A stretch of DNA of 64,000 nt from Haloechinothrix alba (GCF_900188115.1 NZ_FZNW01000009.1:62001-126000), one strand, 5' to 3'. Shown: positions 36,999-46,483, counted from the first letter of the stretch. Notes: generated by a model from the letters alone, not told the origin. Made by a program: numbers and translations.

Positions 36999-37325
36999 GT
37001 GACGAGGTCGGAACACGGCACCCATGCCTCGGAATCAGCTGTGTTGATCACGGAGGCCGCACCGTCGTACGACGACGAGTTCGCGGCCCGCAAGCGCAAG
37101 TACCTCTGGATGATGGCCCTGCGCTTCCCGTGCCTGATCGCGGCGGGGCTGTCCTATCAGGTCCCGTGGCTGGCCTTTGCGTTCATCGCGCTGTCGGTCC
37201 CGCTGCCGTGGGTCGCGGTGCTGATCGCCAACGATCGGCCCGCGCGTAAGCCCGAGAAGGCGAGTACCTTCCAGCGCGAGCGTCACCTGCTCGAGGAGCG
37301 GGAGTACCGGGTGATCGACGGCTGA
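36999..37325 (+). CDS. DUF3099 membrane protein
   Basis: 108 aa. Cytoplasmic N-terminus with YDDEFAARKRKYLWMMALRF, two hydrophobic helices (CLIAAGLSYQVPWLAFAFIA and PLPWVAVLIAN) and a charged C-terminus. Function unknown; the family sits beside DUF3039 and sigB/ideR genes in actinobacteria. GTG 36999 has GGAGGTG upstream. Confidence 0.85.
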   Translation: MTRSEHGTHASESAVLITEAAPSYDDEFAARKRKYLWMMALRFPCLIAAGLSYQVPWLAFAFIALSVPLPWVAVLIANDRPARKPEKASTFQRERHLLEEREYRVIDG

Positions 37326-37388
37326 CCCGAGCGGTGCCGATGCTCACCTCGTGCGCGCGGTTCGAGCGCGGTCAGGCATCATGGGGGT

Positions 37389-37637
37389 GTGAGTACCCAG
37401 GTCTTACCCGAGCAGGACACGCGCCCGGAGGGCACTGAGGCTTCCGACGACGACGCGCCGGAAGTATTCCACTACGTGCGCAAGAACAAGATCGCGGAAA
37501 GCGCGGTCACCGGTGCGTACGTGGTCGCGCTGTGCGGGGAGGTCTTCCCCGTCACCAAGCAGGCCAAGCCCGGTTCCCCGGTGTGCCCGGACTGCAAGCG
37601 CATCTTCGAGAACCTCCCCTCCGGCGGGGAGGAGTAG
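37389..37637 (+). CDS. DUF3039 small protein
   Basis: 82 aa. Acidic N-terminus, then EVFHYVRKNKIAESAVTG, ALCGEVFPVTKQ and VCPDCKRIFE, so three cysteines (one C, then CxxC) with a nearby histidine could bind zinc. Function unknown, strongly conserved in actinobacteria. GTG 37389 start. It converges with the YihY gene 7 bp away. Confidence 0.85.
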   Translation: MSTQVLPEQDTRPEGTEASDDDAPEVFHYVRKNKIAESAVTGAYVVALCGEVFPVTKQAKPGSPVCPDCKRIFENLPSGGEE

Positions 37638-37644
37638 ACGGCTC

Positions 37645-38775
37645 TCAGCGCGGATCCGCTCGGGTGCGGTGGTCCCGCGGTGGTGTCGCCGCTTCGGCGG
37701 AAGCACCACCGCCGTCTTGCTGTGTGCCTGCTCGCGTCCGGCTTGTCTCCCGTACCCGTTCGAGCCGGTGCCACCTGCCACGCTGCCTGCGCCTGGGCTG
37801 GGATGGCCACAGTTCCTCGATGGCACTGTTGAAGTGAGCTCCCCCGATCACGGCGAGCCCGATGAAGAACACGAACAGCAGGAACGCGATCGGGGTGGCG
37901 ACCGCACCGTAGGTGTAGCCGGTCGCGGTGGCATCGGAGAGGTACTGCCGCAGGAACGAGCTGGAAAGCAGGAAGATCAGCATCGCGAGGACCGCGCCGG
38001 GCAGACCGCGGTGCCAGGGCAGCTTTCGCGGTAGCGCGAGCTTGTACAGCGTCGCCAGGCCGAGGACGAGCACTGTGCCGAGCGTGGGGAAGTAGAGCTG
38101 GCCGACCCAGTCGGCGAGCAACGGGCGCCAGTCGCCCGGCATGACCCTGGACAGCATGTCCGGCCCGACGGCGATGACGGGAAGCACGACGATCAGCAGG
38201 GCGAGACTGGCGATGTAGAGCAGCAGGGACAGCAGCCGTTGCCACGCCTCGTTGCGGAATCCCTGCTGGCCGTGCGCCGCGGTGATCGCGTCGACGAACG
38301 CCGAGGTCGCCGCGGATCCGGCGAACAGGGCGATGAGGAATCCTGTGGAGACGATCTGCGCCTGACCGACGGTCAGGATGTCGGCGACGGTCGGCTCGAT
38401 GAAGTCGGTGACCACTCGCTCGCTGAAGATGGTGCGGCTGAGCCGGATGATCTCGACGAGCGCGTCGTCCACCACCCGGGGGCTGAACCAGTCACCCATG
38501 TACCCGAGGCTGCCGAGCACAGCGAGGAGCAGCGGCGGCAGCGACAGGGTCTGCCAGAAGGCCGTCTTCGCGGCTTCCGAGAACACGTTGCCCTGCCACG
38601 CGCGGACGAGGGTCCTGCGGGGTAGCTTGACGAAGGACGCGCGGCTGACGGCCAGGGGCCTGTGGACGCGCTGCCGCATACGGCTGACGACCAGCGAGCC
38701 GCGCCGGAGCCACCCCCGGGCCTGTGGCGGTCCCGGCGCCTCTTGCGTGGTCGGCCTGTCTGTAGCGCTGCTCAT
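37645..38775 (-). CDS. YihY/virulence factor BrkB family membrane protein
   Basis: About 376 aa with six hydrophobic helices after a basic N-terminus: LSLPPLLLAVLGSLGYMG, QIVSTGFLIALFAGSAATSA, LSLLLYIASLALLIVVLPVI, YFPTLGTVLVLGLATLYKLA, GLPGAVLAMLIFLLSSSF and VATPIAFLLFVFFIGLAVIG. These match the YihY (formerly RNase BN) family, whose role is unclear. A long charged R/G/T-rich tail of about 50 residues follows. ATG 38775 was chosen; ATG 38790 is in frame. Confidence 0.88.
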   Translation of the reverse strand: MSSATDRPTTQEAPGPPQARGWLRRGSLVVSRMRQRVHRPLAVSRASFVKLPRRTLVRAWQGNVFSEAAKTAFWQTLSLPPLLLAVLGSLGYMGDWFSPRVVDDALVEIIRLSRTIFSERVVTDFIEPTVADILTVGQAQIVSTGFLIALFAGSAATSAFVDAITAAHGQQGFRNEAWQRLLSLLLYIASLALLIVVLPVIAVGPDMLSRVMPGDWRPLLADWVGQLYFPTLGTVLVLGLATLYKLALPRKLPWHRGLPGAVLAMLIFLLSSSFLRQYLSDATATGYTYGAVATPIAFLLFVFFIGLAVIGGAHFNSAIEELWPSQPRRRQRGRWHRLERVRETSRTRAGTQQDGGGASAEAATPPRDHRTRADPR

Positions 38776-38821
38776 GCTACTTCTCAGCATGCTGCATCAG
38801 CGCCGATCTCGCTCGTGGTTC

Positions 38822-38922
38822 TGCGATGTGTCGCCGCCGGATGGTGCGACGCACCGCATGCGGTACATCGCACACCACGTCGCCGTCCGGGGAACCGGTC
38901 ACGAACAGGTACGCTTTGTACC
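38822..38922. promoter_or_regulatory. Cluster of inverted repeats in the divergent YihY/helicase region
   Basis: Nested elements: TGCGATGT (38822) with ACATCGCA (38865), a perfect palindrome ACCGCATGCGGT (38853-38864), GGTGC-GAC-GCACC (38843-38855) and GGTAC-GCTTT-GTACC (38908-38922). Possible operators or a cruciform; no regulator can be assigned. No gene is seen in 38776-39051. Confidence 0.4.
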
Positions 38923-39051
38923 GGCCCTCACCGCGTCCGGCCGGTCGTAGGCGTGACCAACGGACCGACACCAGTGCCGAGTCGAGAGGGGCAGGCACGG
39001 AGTTCGGTGAGGGCTTTCGTGTGCAGCCGGGGAGAGGAGCTGGCTCTTACC

Positions 39052-40818
39052 GTGTCGGACGATACCGTGACGGCGCCCGAACGCATGGACGACGCTACCG
39101 CCAAGCCGCTGCGGACCTGGCAGCGCAGGGCGTTGACGCAGTACCTGAGGAGCAGGCCACGCGACTTCCTCGCGGTGGCAACGCCCGGTGCCGGTAAGAC
39201 GGTGTTCGCCCTGCGGGTGGCTGCCGAGCTGCTGTCCGATCGCACTGTCGACCAGATCACGGTGGTAACGCCGACCGAACACCTCAAGCACCAGTGGGCC
39301 GAGGCCGCGAACCTGGCCGGGATTCCGATCGACTCGAACTTCAGCAACGCGGCAGGCACGACCTCGGCGGACTATCGCGGGGTCGCGATGACCTACGCGC
39401 AGGTCGCGGCGCATCCCACCTTGCACAGGGTGCGCACCGAGCGCCGCAAGACACTGGTCGTCCTTGACGAGATCCACCACGCAGGGGACGCCAAGTCGTG
39501 GGGCGATGCCGTGCAGGAGGCGTTCACGCCCGCGACCCGCAGGCTCGGGCTGACCGGTACGCCGTTTCGCAGCGATGACTCGCCCATCCCGTTCGTGACC
39601 TATGCCGAGGACCCCGACGGTAGCTGGCGCAGCGCGGCCGACTACTCCTACGGCTACTCGGACGCGCTGGCCGACGGGGTGGTGCGGCCGGTGGTGTTCC
39701 TGGCCTACTCGGGGGAGGCCTCGTGGCGTACCAGCGCGGGTGACGAGTTCACCGCGCGGCTCGGCGAGCCGCTGACCGCGGAGCAGACCGCGCGTGCCTG
39801 GCGCACCGCGCTGGACCCGGCAGGCGAGTGGATTCCCTCGGTGCTGCACTCCGCGGACGTGCGACTGCAGCAGCTGCGCGACGGCGGGGTACCCGACGCC
39901 GGTGGCCTCGTGGTCGCCTCGGACCAGGAGTCCGCCCGCGCGTACGCCAAGATCCTGCACGGCATCACCGGTGAGCAACCCACCGTGGTGCTGTCCGACG
40001 ATCCGGGCTCGAGCAAGCGGATCGGGGAGTTCGCCGAGTCCACCGACCGCTGGATGGTGGCGGTGCGCATGGTGTCCGAAGGCGTGGACGTGCCGCGGCT
40101 CGCTGTCGGTGTGTACGCGACGAGCGCCTCGACGCCCCTGTTCTTCGCGCAGGTGATCGGCCGGTTCGTGCGGTCGCGTCAGGAAGGCGAGACCGCGAGC
40201 GTGTTCCTGCCGAGCGTTCCTGTCCTGCTCGAGCTGGCCAGCGAGCTGGAGGCTCAGCGAGACCACGTGCTCGGCAAGCCGGACCGCGAGAAGGACGGGC
40301 TCGACGACGAGCTGCTCGCCGACGCCAACAGGACCAAGGACGAGCAGACCGAGGAAGAGAAGCCGTTCACGTCGTTGCGTGCCTCCGCGGAACTGGATCA
40401 GGTCATCTATGACGGTGACTCGTTCGGCACCGCCGCGCTGGCGCAGACCGAGGAGGAGCAGGACTACCTGGGGCTGCCCGGTCTCCTCGAACCGGACCAG
40501 GTCCGTGCCCTGCTGCGTAAACGGCAAGAGGAGCAGCTGGAGAACAGGTCGCGGGACGCTGCGGCTCGGGACGGCTCGGCGGGCGGGTCCGAGTCCCAGG
40601 GCGCGGCGCACCGTGCGAGTGGCAACGCCAGCGTGACGGAGCGGCGTACCGCGTTACGCAAGGAACTGAACGCGCTGGTGGGGATGTACCACCACCGCAC
40701 GCGCAAGCCGCACGCGGCGATCCACAACGAGTTGCGCAAGACCTGCGGTGGCCCGCCGACCGCGATGGCGACCGTCGAGCAGCTGGAGGAGCGGATCGCG
40801 ACCCTGCGCTCCTGGTGA
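39052..40818 (+). CDS. DEAD/DEAH-box (SF2) helicase
   Basis: About 588 aa. Motifs: Q-like LRTWQRRALTQYLRSRPRDF, Walker A ATPGAGKTVFALR, Ia VVTPTEHLKHQWA, DEIHHAGD (DExH), III GLTGTPFRSDD, V VRMVSEGVDVPRL and VI QVIGRFVRSRQEG. The C-terminal 180 residues are charged, with RTALRKELNALVGMYHHRT at the end. It resembles actinobacterial helicases of unassigned nucleic-acid repair or RNA role. GTG 39052 has GGAGAGGAGC upstream; the frame is open far 5' but unconserved. It ends at a strong bidirectional terminator. Confidence 0.88.
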   Translation: MSDDTVTAPERMDDATAKPLRTWQRRALTQYLRSRPRDFLAVATPGAGKTVFALRVAAELLSDRTVDQITVVTPTEHLKHQWAEAANLAGIPIDSNFSNAAGTTSADYRGVAMTYAQVAAHPTLHRVRTERRKTLVVLDEIHHAGDAKSWGDAVQEAFTPATRRLGLTGTPFRSDDSPIPFVTYAEDPDGSWRSAADYSYGYSDALADGVVRPVVFLAYSGEASWRTSAGDEFTARLGEPLTAEQTARAWRTALDPAGEWIPSVLHSADVRLQQLRDGGVPDAGGLVVASDQESARAYAKILHGITGEQPTVVLSDDPGSSKRIGEFAESTDRWMVAVRMVSEGVDVPRLAVGVYATSASTPLFFAQVIGRFVRSRQEGETASVFLPSVPVLLELASELEAQRDHVLGKPDREKDGLDDELLADANRTKDEQTEEEKPFTSLRASAELDQVIYDGDSFGTAALAQTEEEQDYLGLPGLLEPDQVRALLRKRQEEQLENRSRDAAARDGSAGGSESQGAAHRASGNASVTERRTALRKELNALVGMYHHRTRKPHAAIHNELRKTCGGPPTAMATVEQLEERIATLRSW

Positions 40819-40829
40819 GGTGATCCTGA

Positions 40830-40884
40830 CGAGCCGAGGGGCCCCTTCAGGGCACCACAGGCACCGAAGGGACCCCTCGGCTCG
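40830..40884. terminator. Bidirectional terminator between helicase and DUF7455 genes
   Basis: Two 19-nt arms (40830-40848 and 40866-40884) pair at 18 positions around a 17-nt loop. It lies between two convergent stops. Confidence 0.8.
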
Positions 40885-40896
40885 TTCGCGAGTGCG

Positions 40897-41094
40897 TCAG
40901 GTCAGCAGGGAGTCGTCGTCCTGCTGGATCTCGGCATCGAGTTCGGCGAGCTTGGCCTTGTGCTCGCGGGCATGGTGACCGCAGAAGAGAAGCTCTCCAC
41001 CGGCCGGGAGTACTGCTCGGATCTTGGCAGCCGCACTGCACCGGTCGCAGCGGTCAGCGGCTGTGAGTTCGGGGCGGGTGAGCGTGGTCGTCAT
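40897..41094 (-). CDS. DUF7455-type small zinc-ribbon protein
   Basis: 65 aa. TLTRPELTAADRCDRCSAAA followed by LFCGHHAREHKAKL: a CxxC plus C/H/H set that could bind one zinc ion. Function unknown; found near primary sigma factor genes in actinobacteria. ATG 41094 has GGAGGGAG upstream; the frame opens eight codons earlier at 41118. Confidence 0.82.
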   Translation of the reverse strand: MTTTLTRPELTAADRCDRCSAAAKIRAVLPAGGELLFCGHHAREHKAKLAELDAEIQQDDDSLLT

Positions 41095-41371
41095 GGGAGT
41101 CTCCCTCCGTCCCGGCATCCTGGAGTGTCGATGCCTTCGATCGTGCGGCGTCCACCACGGCTTCCGACGGGCCCGCTGCCCGCCGACCGTGCATGGCCGC
41201 TGCCTCTACTGTTGCAGACGATCTGCCTGGCGCAAATGTTCCCGCCCATGTGCGAGTTGTATCACGCCTCGCGGCGCCCGCAGGCAGGCAACGCTCCCAC
41301 TTCGTGGGACGAGATCATCGTTCTTGCAGGTCGGCAGGCCAGTAGGAGACCGCAACGGGTGCTGCTGCAGG

Positions 41372-42274
41372 ATGAATGACGTGCCTGAACTACGTACCCG
41401 AACGCGGCTGGCCGGCCTTCCGGCGCCCGCACTGTTCGTTCTCAGCGGAATTTCCATGTACCTCGGTGCGGCGCTGGCGGTGGGGTTGTTCGACCACGCC
41501 ACCCCCTCGGGCGTGGCGTGGATGCGCTGCCTCGGTGCGGCGCTGGTCCTGCTGGCGTGGCGGCGACCGCCCAAGCGGGCCTGGCGCGGCAAGGCACTGC
41601 TGCTCGCAGGGACGTTCGGGGTCGTCACAGCGGGCATGAACGTGGTGTTCTACGAGGCCATCGCGCGCCTGCCGCTCGGAACGGCGGTCGCGCTGGAGTT
41701 CGTGGGCCCCGTGGCCGTGGCCGCCATCGGCTCGCGGGGTAAACGCGACCTGCTCGCGCTGCTGTCCGTGGCCTTCGGGGTCCTGCTCATCGCCGACGTG
41801 CAGCTGGCGGGCAGCCCGCTCGGCGTGCTGTTCGCGCTGCTGGCCGCGATGGCCTGGGCGGGCTACATCCTGCTCGGCAAGCGCGTCGCCCTCGCCGACA
41901 CCGGCGTGTCGGGCTTCGACAGCCTGGCAGTCGGGTTCGTCGTGGCCAGCGTTCTGCTGTCCCCGCTCGCGATCGGCACCGGCCCGGTATGGGGCTCGGC
42001 GTGGCTGCTGCTGCTCGGCGTGGGCGTAGGGGTGCTGTCCACCGTGGTTCCCTACACGCTGGACCAGATCGTCCTCGGCAAGGTCGGCCGCGCCCGGTTC
42101 GCGCTACTGCTGGCGCTGCTGCCGGCGACGGCGGCGATCGTGGGGTTCTTGGCGCTCGGGCAGGTGCCCACGACCGCCGAGATGATCGGCATCCTCGCGG
42201 TGGTCTTCGGCGTGGCTCTACGGTCCGGGGAGGGACCCCGGCGCGGTGCGCGGTCGCCGGAAGAGCCGCCGTAG
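41372..42274 (+). CDS. EamA/DMT family exporter (RhtA-like)
   Basis: About 300 aa, ten hydrophobic helices in two EamA repeats: the first from FVLSGISMYLGAALAVGLFD, with VAWMRCLGAALVLLAWRRPP, YEAIARLPLGTAVALEFVGP and LLSVAFGVLLIADVQLA; the second from LGVLFALLAAMAWAGYILLG to IVGFLALGQVPTTAEMIG. RhtA-like members export threonine or homoserine; the substrate here is unproven. ATG 41372; GTG 41381 is an alternative. It stands before tmsA with 38 bp between. Confidence 0.85.
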   Translation: MNDVPELRTRTRLAGLPAPALFVLSGISMYLGAALAVGLFDHATPSGVAWMRCLGAALVLLAWRRPPKRAWRGKALLLAGTFGVVTAGMNVVFYEAIARLPLGTAVALEFVGPVAVAAIGSRGKRDLLALLSVAFGVLLIADVQLAGSPLGVLFALLAAMAWAGYILLGKRVALADTGVSGFDSLAVGFVVASVLLSPLAIGTGPVWGSAWLLLLGVGVGVLSTVVPYTLDQIVLGKVGRARFALLLALLPATAAIVGFLALGQVPTTAEMIGILAVVFGVALRSGEGPRRGARSPEEPP

Positions 42275-42298
42275 CCGGACAGACACGGTAATTCCGCT

Positions 42299-42304
42299 TA
42301 CCAT
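42299..42304 (+). promoter_or_regulatory. Leaderless -10 element (TACCAT) of tmsA
   Basis: TACCAT ends 8 nt before the tmsA ATG, with no ribosome-binding site in between. Confidence 0.35.
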
Positions 42305-42312
42305 CGGTAGGT

Positions 42313-43719
42313 ATGAGCATGCTTCGGGATCGGCCTGTCGGCGATGAGGCGCCCGCGACCGGGTACGCGGCCTACGACCGTGCGGTGGCGGCGCTTCGGG
42401 CCCGGTACGCCGAGGTGCCGCCGGGTGTTCCCGTGCGGCTGGACAAGCCGACGTCCAACCTGTTCCGGTTCCGCCCGGACCACTCGGGTGACTCGCTCGA
42501 CGTGCGCGGCTTCGGCAACGTCCTCGAGATCGATGCTGCGGGACGAACGGCCGAGGTCGGGGGGATGACCACCTACGAGGACCTTGTGGACGCGACACTG
42601 CCGCACGGCTTGATGCCGTCGGTCGTTCCCCAGCTGAAGACGATCACCGTGGGTGGGGCCATCGCCGGGTTGGGAATCGAGTCGACCTCGCTCCGCAACG
42701 GCCTGCCACACGAGGCGGCGCAGGAGATGGAGATCCTCACCGGTGACGGGCGGGTGGTGCGAGCGAGGCCGGACAACGAGCACAGCGCGCTGTTCCACGG
42801 GTTCCCGAACTCGTACGGAACGCTGGGATACGTGCTGCGGGTCCGGCTGGCCCTTGAACCGGTGCGCCCGGCTGTGCTGCTGCGGCACCTGCACTTCCCG
42901 GACACACCCGGCTATGTATCGGCGATGCGCACGGCGTGCGAGGACGGGCGCTACGAGGGGCTGCCCGTCGACTTCGTGGACGGCACCGTGTTCAGCCGCG
43001 GCGAGCACTACCTCACGCTCGGTTCGTTCACCGACGCGACAGGAGAGCTCAGCGACTATACGGGTGCACGGGTCTTCTACCGCTCGCTGCGCGGGAGAGC
43101 CACCGACACGCTCAGCGTGCACGACTACCTGTGGCGCTGGGACACCGACTGGTTCTGGTGTTCCCGCGCGCTCGGCGCGCAGAACCCGCTGATCCGTGCC
43201 GTGTGGCCGCGCCGCTACCTGCGGTCGGACGTCTACCGCTCGATCGTCGCCTTCGACCGCAGGCACGGGCTCAGCGACCGGGTCAGGGCCGCGCGCGGCG
43301 CGCCGCCTCGGGAGCCGGTCATCCAGGACGTCGAGGTGCCTGTCGACAGGGTCGCGGAGTTCCTCGACTTCTTCCATCGCGAGATCGGTATCAGCCCGAT
43401 CTGGGTCTGCCCGTTGCGGCAGCGCCATCCGGTTCGGTGGACCCTGTACCCGCTCGATCCGGAGACGCTCTACGTCAACGTCGGGTTCTGGTCGACGGTG
43501 CCCGCGCCGGACGGAGCGCAGCACGGTACGGCGAACCGGAAGATCGAGCGGGCAGTGGTCGAGCTCGGCGGACACAAGTCGTTGTACTCGACGTCGTTTT
43601 TCGACGAATCCGAGTTCTGGGAGCTGTACAACGGGTATGACTACGGGAAGCTCAAACGCGCATACGATCCCGAACGGCGACTGCCGGATCTCTACGAGAA
43701 GTGCGTGCGGGAGCGTTAG
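42313..43719 (+). CDS. tmsA: FAD-binding oxidoreductase TmsA-like (10-methyl fatty acid reductase)
   Basis: 468 aa, vanillyl-alcohol-oxidase type flavoprotein. The FAD domain (about 25-200) has LDKPTSNLFRFRPD, GMTTYEDLVDATLPHGLMPS and TITVGGAIAGLGIESTSLRN; the C-terminal cap domain contains REIGISPIWVCPLRQ and ELYNGYDYGKLKRAYDPERR. With a cyclopropane-synthase-like methyltransferase directly downstream this matches the tmsA-tmsB (BfaA/BfaB) pair, where TmsB adds a methylene at C10 of oleoyl chains and TmsA reduces it to the 10-methyl branch (tuberculostearate). Assignment rests on the gene pair and family; it was not tested. Confidence 0.82.
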   Translation: MSMLRDRPVGDEAPATGYAAYDRAVAALRARYAEVPPGVPVRLDKPTSNLFRFRPDHSGDSLDVRGFGNVLEIDAAGRTAEVGGMTTYEDLVDATLPHGLMPSVVPQLKTITVGGAIAGLGIESTSLRNGLPHEAAQEMEILTGDGRVVRARPDNEHSALFHGFPNSYGTLGYVLRVRLALEPVRPAVLLRHLHFPDTPGYVSAMRTACEDGRYEGLPVDFVDGTVFSRGEHYLTLGSFTDATGELSDYTGARVFYRSLRGRATDTLSVHDYLWRWDTDWFWCSRALGAQNPLIRAVWPRRYLRSDVYRSIVAFDRRHGLSDRVRAARGAPPREPVIQDVEVPVDRVAEFLDFFHREIGISPIWVCPLRQRHPVRWTLYPLDPETLYVNVGFWSTVPAPDGAQHGTANRKIERAVVELGGHKSLYSTSFFDESEFWELYNGYDYGKLKRAYDPERRLPDLYEKCVRER

Positions 43720-43840
43720 GAGTACTATTCACGACCCGATGCGGCGCGACCGTCCCGCACGGGAGCCGCGCAGGCGGCGTGCTCGGTCGGTGGGTCGTGC
43801 GATACGCGAATAGGGCAGAGGTGACGAAGGGAGCGTTCCG

Positions 43841-45070
43841 ATGCGTCTGGCCGATGTGTTCATGCGCATGGTGGGGGAGGGCGCCGACGTGGAGTTCCGC
43901 GCCTATGACGGGAGTCGCGCCGGACCGCGGTCGGCGTCGGTCGCGATCGAGGTGCGCTCCCCACTCGCGGTGTCGTACCTGGCTTCCGCGCCCGGCGAGC
44001 TCGGGCTCAGTCGTGCGTACATCACCGGATGTCTCGACGTGGTCGGGGACCTGTACACGGCGTTGCTGCGGCTGCAGAACGTCGCTTTCGGGCGGCTGTC
44101 CCCGGCGCTGCGGGCCCGTGTCGCCGCGCAGCTGGCATGGTCGCTCGCGCGGTGGCCTGCCAAGCGCCCGCAGGTCGAGGCGCGTGTGCACGGTTTCAGG
44201 CACTCGCGGGCACGGGACCAGGCCGCGATCGCGCATCACTACGACGTGTCGAATCGCTTCTACGAGTGGATTCTCGGGCCGTCGATGACCTACACCTGCG
44301 CGGTCTACCCGGCCGAGGACGCGAGCCTGGAGGACGCGCAGTTCGAAAAGCACGACCTGGTCGCCCGCAAGCTCGGCCTCACCCCGGGGATGCGCCTTCT
44401 GGACGTGGGATGTGGCTGGGGCGGCATGGTGATACACGCCGCCAGGCGCTACGGGGTGCGGGCGCTGGGCGTGACGCTGTCCCGGATGCAGGCGGAGTGG
44501 GCGCAGAAGCAGATCGCCGCGGAAGGGCTCGGCGACCTGGCCGAGGTACGCCACCTCGACTACCGTTCGGTCACCGAGGACGAGTTCGACGCCATCAGCT
44601 CGATCGGCCTGACCGAGCACATCGGCAAGGCACAGCTCGGAAATTACTTCGACGAGCTCTACGCCAAGCTGCGGCCGGGTGGCAGGCTGCTCAACCACTG
44701 CATCACGCGCGCGGACAACTCGCGGCCGTCCCGGGTTCGAGGGTTCTTCAACCGCTACATCTTCCCGGACGGCGAGCTGCTCAGCCCCGGATACATCATC
44801 TCGACGATGCACGACCGCGGCTTCGAGGTGCGGCACGAGGAGAACTTCCGGGAGCACTACGCGCGCACGCTCAGCGCGTGGGCGAGCAACCTCGACGCCC
44901 ACTGGGACGACGCGGTCGCCGAGGTCGGTGTCGAGCGGGCGCGAACCTGGCGCCTGTACCTGAACGCGTCGCGGCTGGGCTTCGAGCGCAACAACATCCA
45001 GCTGCACCAGGTGATCGGCGTGCGGCTGGACGACGCGCGCTCCGGGATGCCGCTTCGCCCGGACTGGTAA
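43841..45070 (+). CDS. tmsB: Cyclopropane-fatty-acid-synthase-like methyltransferase TmsB
   Basis: 409 aa. The N-terminal domain (FRAYDGSRAGPRS ... YITGCLDVVGDLYTALLRLQ) is typical of the CFA synthase superfamily. The SAM site LLDVGCGWGGMVIHAARRYG, the bicarbonate/active-site region SSIGLTEHIGKAQLGNYFDE and YDVSNRFYEWILGPSMTYTC are present. It methylates unsaturated acyl chains of phospholipids; paired with tmsA it should make 10-methylene intermediates rather than cyclopropanes. ATG 43841 has GACGAAGGGAG upstream. It ends at a perfect hairpin shared with sigA. Confidence 0.85.
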   Translation: MRLADVFMRMVGEGADVEFRAYDGSRAGPRSASVAIEVRSPLAVSYLASAPGELGLSRAYITGCLDVVGDLYTALLRLQNVAFGRLSPALRARVAAQLAWSLARWPAKRPQVEARVHGFRHSRARDQAAIAHHYDVSNRFYEWILGPSMTYTCAVYPAEDASLEDAQFEKHDLVARKLGLTPGMRLLDVGCGWGGMVIHAARRYGVRALGVTLSRMQAEWAQKQIAAEGLGDLAEVRHLDYRSVTEDEFDAISSIGLTEHIGKAQLGNYFDELYAKLRPGGRLLNHCITRADNSRPSRVRGFFNRYIFPDGELLSPGYIISTMHDRGFEVRHEENFREHYARTLSAWASNLDAHWDDAVAEVGVERARTWRLYLNASRLGFERNNIQLHQVIGVRLDDARSGMPLRPDW

Positions 45071-45082
45071 GCCGGACGGCAG

Positions 45083-45120
45083 AGCGCGGCGGTACCGGCC
45101 GGGACCGGTACCGCCGCGCT
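45083..45120. terminator. Bidirectional terminator between tmsB and sigA
   Basis: Perfect 16-bp stem (AGCGCGGCGGTACCGG / CCGGTACCGCCGCGCT) with a 6-nt loop between the convergent stops. Confidence 0.8.
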
Positions 45121-45130
45121 TCGACCGAAC

Positions 45131-46483
45131 TCAGTCCAGGTAGTCGCGCAGCACCTGCGACCGGGACGGGTGGCGGAGCTTGGACATCGTCTTGGACTCG
45201 ATCTGCCTGATGCGCTCGCGCGTGACGCCGTACACCTGGCCGATCTCGTCGAGGGTGCGGGGCTGCCCGTCGGTGAGGCCGAACCGCAGGCGTACCACGC
45301 CTGCCTCACGCTCGGACAAGGTCTGCAACACCGACTGGAGCTGGTCCTGCAGCAGCGTGAACGACACCGCGTCCACGGCGACCACGGCTTCGGAGTCCTC
45401 GATGAAGTCGCCGAGCTGGGAGTCGCCCTCGTCCCCGATGGTCTGGTCCAGCGAGATCGGTTCCCGGGCGTACTGCTGGATCTCCAGGACCTTCTCCGGG
45501 GAGATGTCCATCTCCTTGGCAAGCTCCTCCGGAGTGGGCTCGCGCCCGAGGTCCTGCAGGAGCTCGCGCTGGATACGGCCGAGCTTGTTGATGACCTCGA
45601 CCATGTGCACCGGGATACGGATGGTGCGAGCCTGGTCGGCCATCGCCCTGGTGATCGCCTGACGGATCCACCAGGTGGCGTAGGTGGAGAACTTGTAGCC
45701 CTTGGTGTAGTCGAACTTCTCCACCGCGCGGATCAGACCCAGGTTGCCCTCCTGGATCAGGTCGAGGAAGGCCATGCCGCGACCGGTGTAGCGCTTGGCC
45801 AGCGACACCACCAGCCTGAGGTTGGCCTCCAGGAGGTGGCTCTTGGCGCGCTCACCGTCGCGCACGATCCACTTCAGGTCGCGGCGCATCTGGGTGGCGA
45901 GCTGCTCGCCGTCCTCCTCGGCGGCGCGGACCCGCTCGGCGGCGTAGAGGCCCGCCTCGATGCGCTTGGCCAGCTCCACCTCTTCGGCGGCGTTGAGCAG
46001 GGCGACCTTACCGATCTGCTTGAGGTAGGCCCGAACCGAGTCGGCAGAGGCCGTCAGCTCGGCATCCTTGCGGGCCTGCCGGAGCGCCTCGGACTCCTCC
46101 TCGTCCCAGATGAAGTCCGGCTCGCCCTTGGCCTTGGCCGCCTGCGCCTTGGCCTCGGCGGACTCCTCGGTCTCCTCGTCCTCCTCGGTCACCGTCGCGT
46201 CGACGACATCGACCTCGACGCTGTCCAGGTCCGCGATCTCGGACGCTTCGTCCTCGATCTCGCCGAGGTCCACGTCGTCCTCGAGGACGGGCTCGTCATC
46301 GTCCTTGGCGCGGGACTTCGCGTTACCCGCCGTATCCCCCGCCGATGCCGTCGTCTCACCCGTGGTGGCGGGCTCGGCTACGTCGGTGGACTCTGCATCC
46401 GTGACATCCGACGCGGGGTCGGCGGTCTCGTCAACGCTCGAAGTCTTGGTCCCGCGTCGCGTTGCGGTCTTTGCGGCTGCCAC
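45131..46483 (-). CDS. sigA: Primary RNA polymerase sigma factor SigA (RpoD)
   Basis: Housekeeping sigma factor. 450 aa. An A/T/E/D-rich region 1.1 of about 150 residues is followed by region 1.2 ([20 protein letters not shown]), region 2 ([40 protein letters not shown]), region 3 and region 4 ([20 protein letters not shown]) and the C-terminal [14 protein letters not shown] end. Highly similar to SigB in this window across regions 1.2-4, but with the acidic N-terminus. ATG 46483. Confidence 0.97.
   Translation of the reverse strand: MAAAKTATRRGTKTSSVDETADPASDVTDAESTDVAEPATTGETTASAGDTAGNAKSRAKDDDEPVLEDDVDLGEIEDEASEIADLDSVEVDVVDATVTEEDEETEESAEAKAQAAKAKGEPDFIWDEEESEALRQARKDAELTASADSVRAYLKQIGKVALLNAAEEVELAKRIEAGLYAAERVRAAEEDGEQLATQMRRDLKWIVRDGERAKSHLLEANLRLVVSLAKRYTGRGMAFLDLIQEGNLGLIRAVEKFDYTKGYKFSTYATWWIRQAITRAMADQARTIRIPVHMVEVINKLGRIQRELLQDLGREPTPEELAKEMDISPEKVLEIQQYAREPISLDQTIGDEGDSQLGDFIEDSEAVVAVDAVSFTLLQDQLQSVLQTLSEREAGVVRLRFGLTDGQPRTLDEIGQVYGVTRERIRQIESKTMSKLRHPSRSQVLRDYLD

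Noticed and set aside
38899-40611. 570-codon open frame on the minus strand opposite the helicase
   Set aside because: Antisense shadow with arginine/glycine/histidine-rich composition; the plus-strand helicase motifs are complete.
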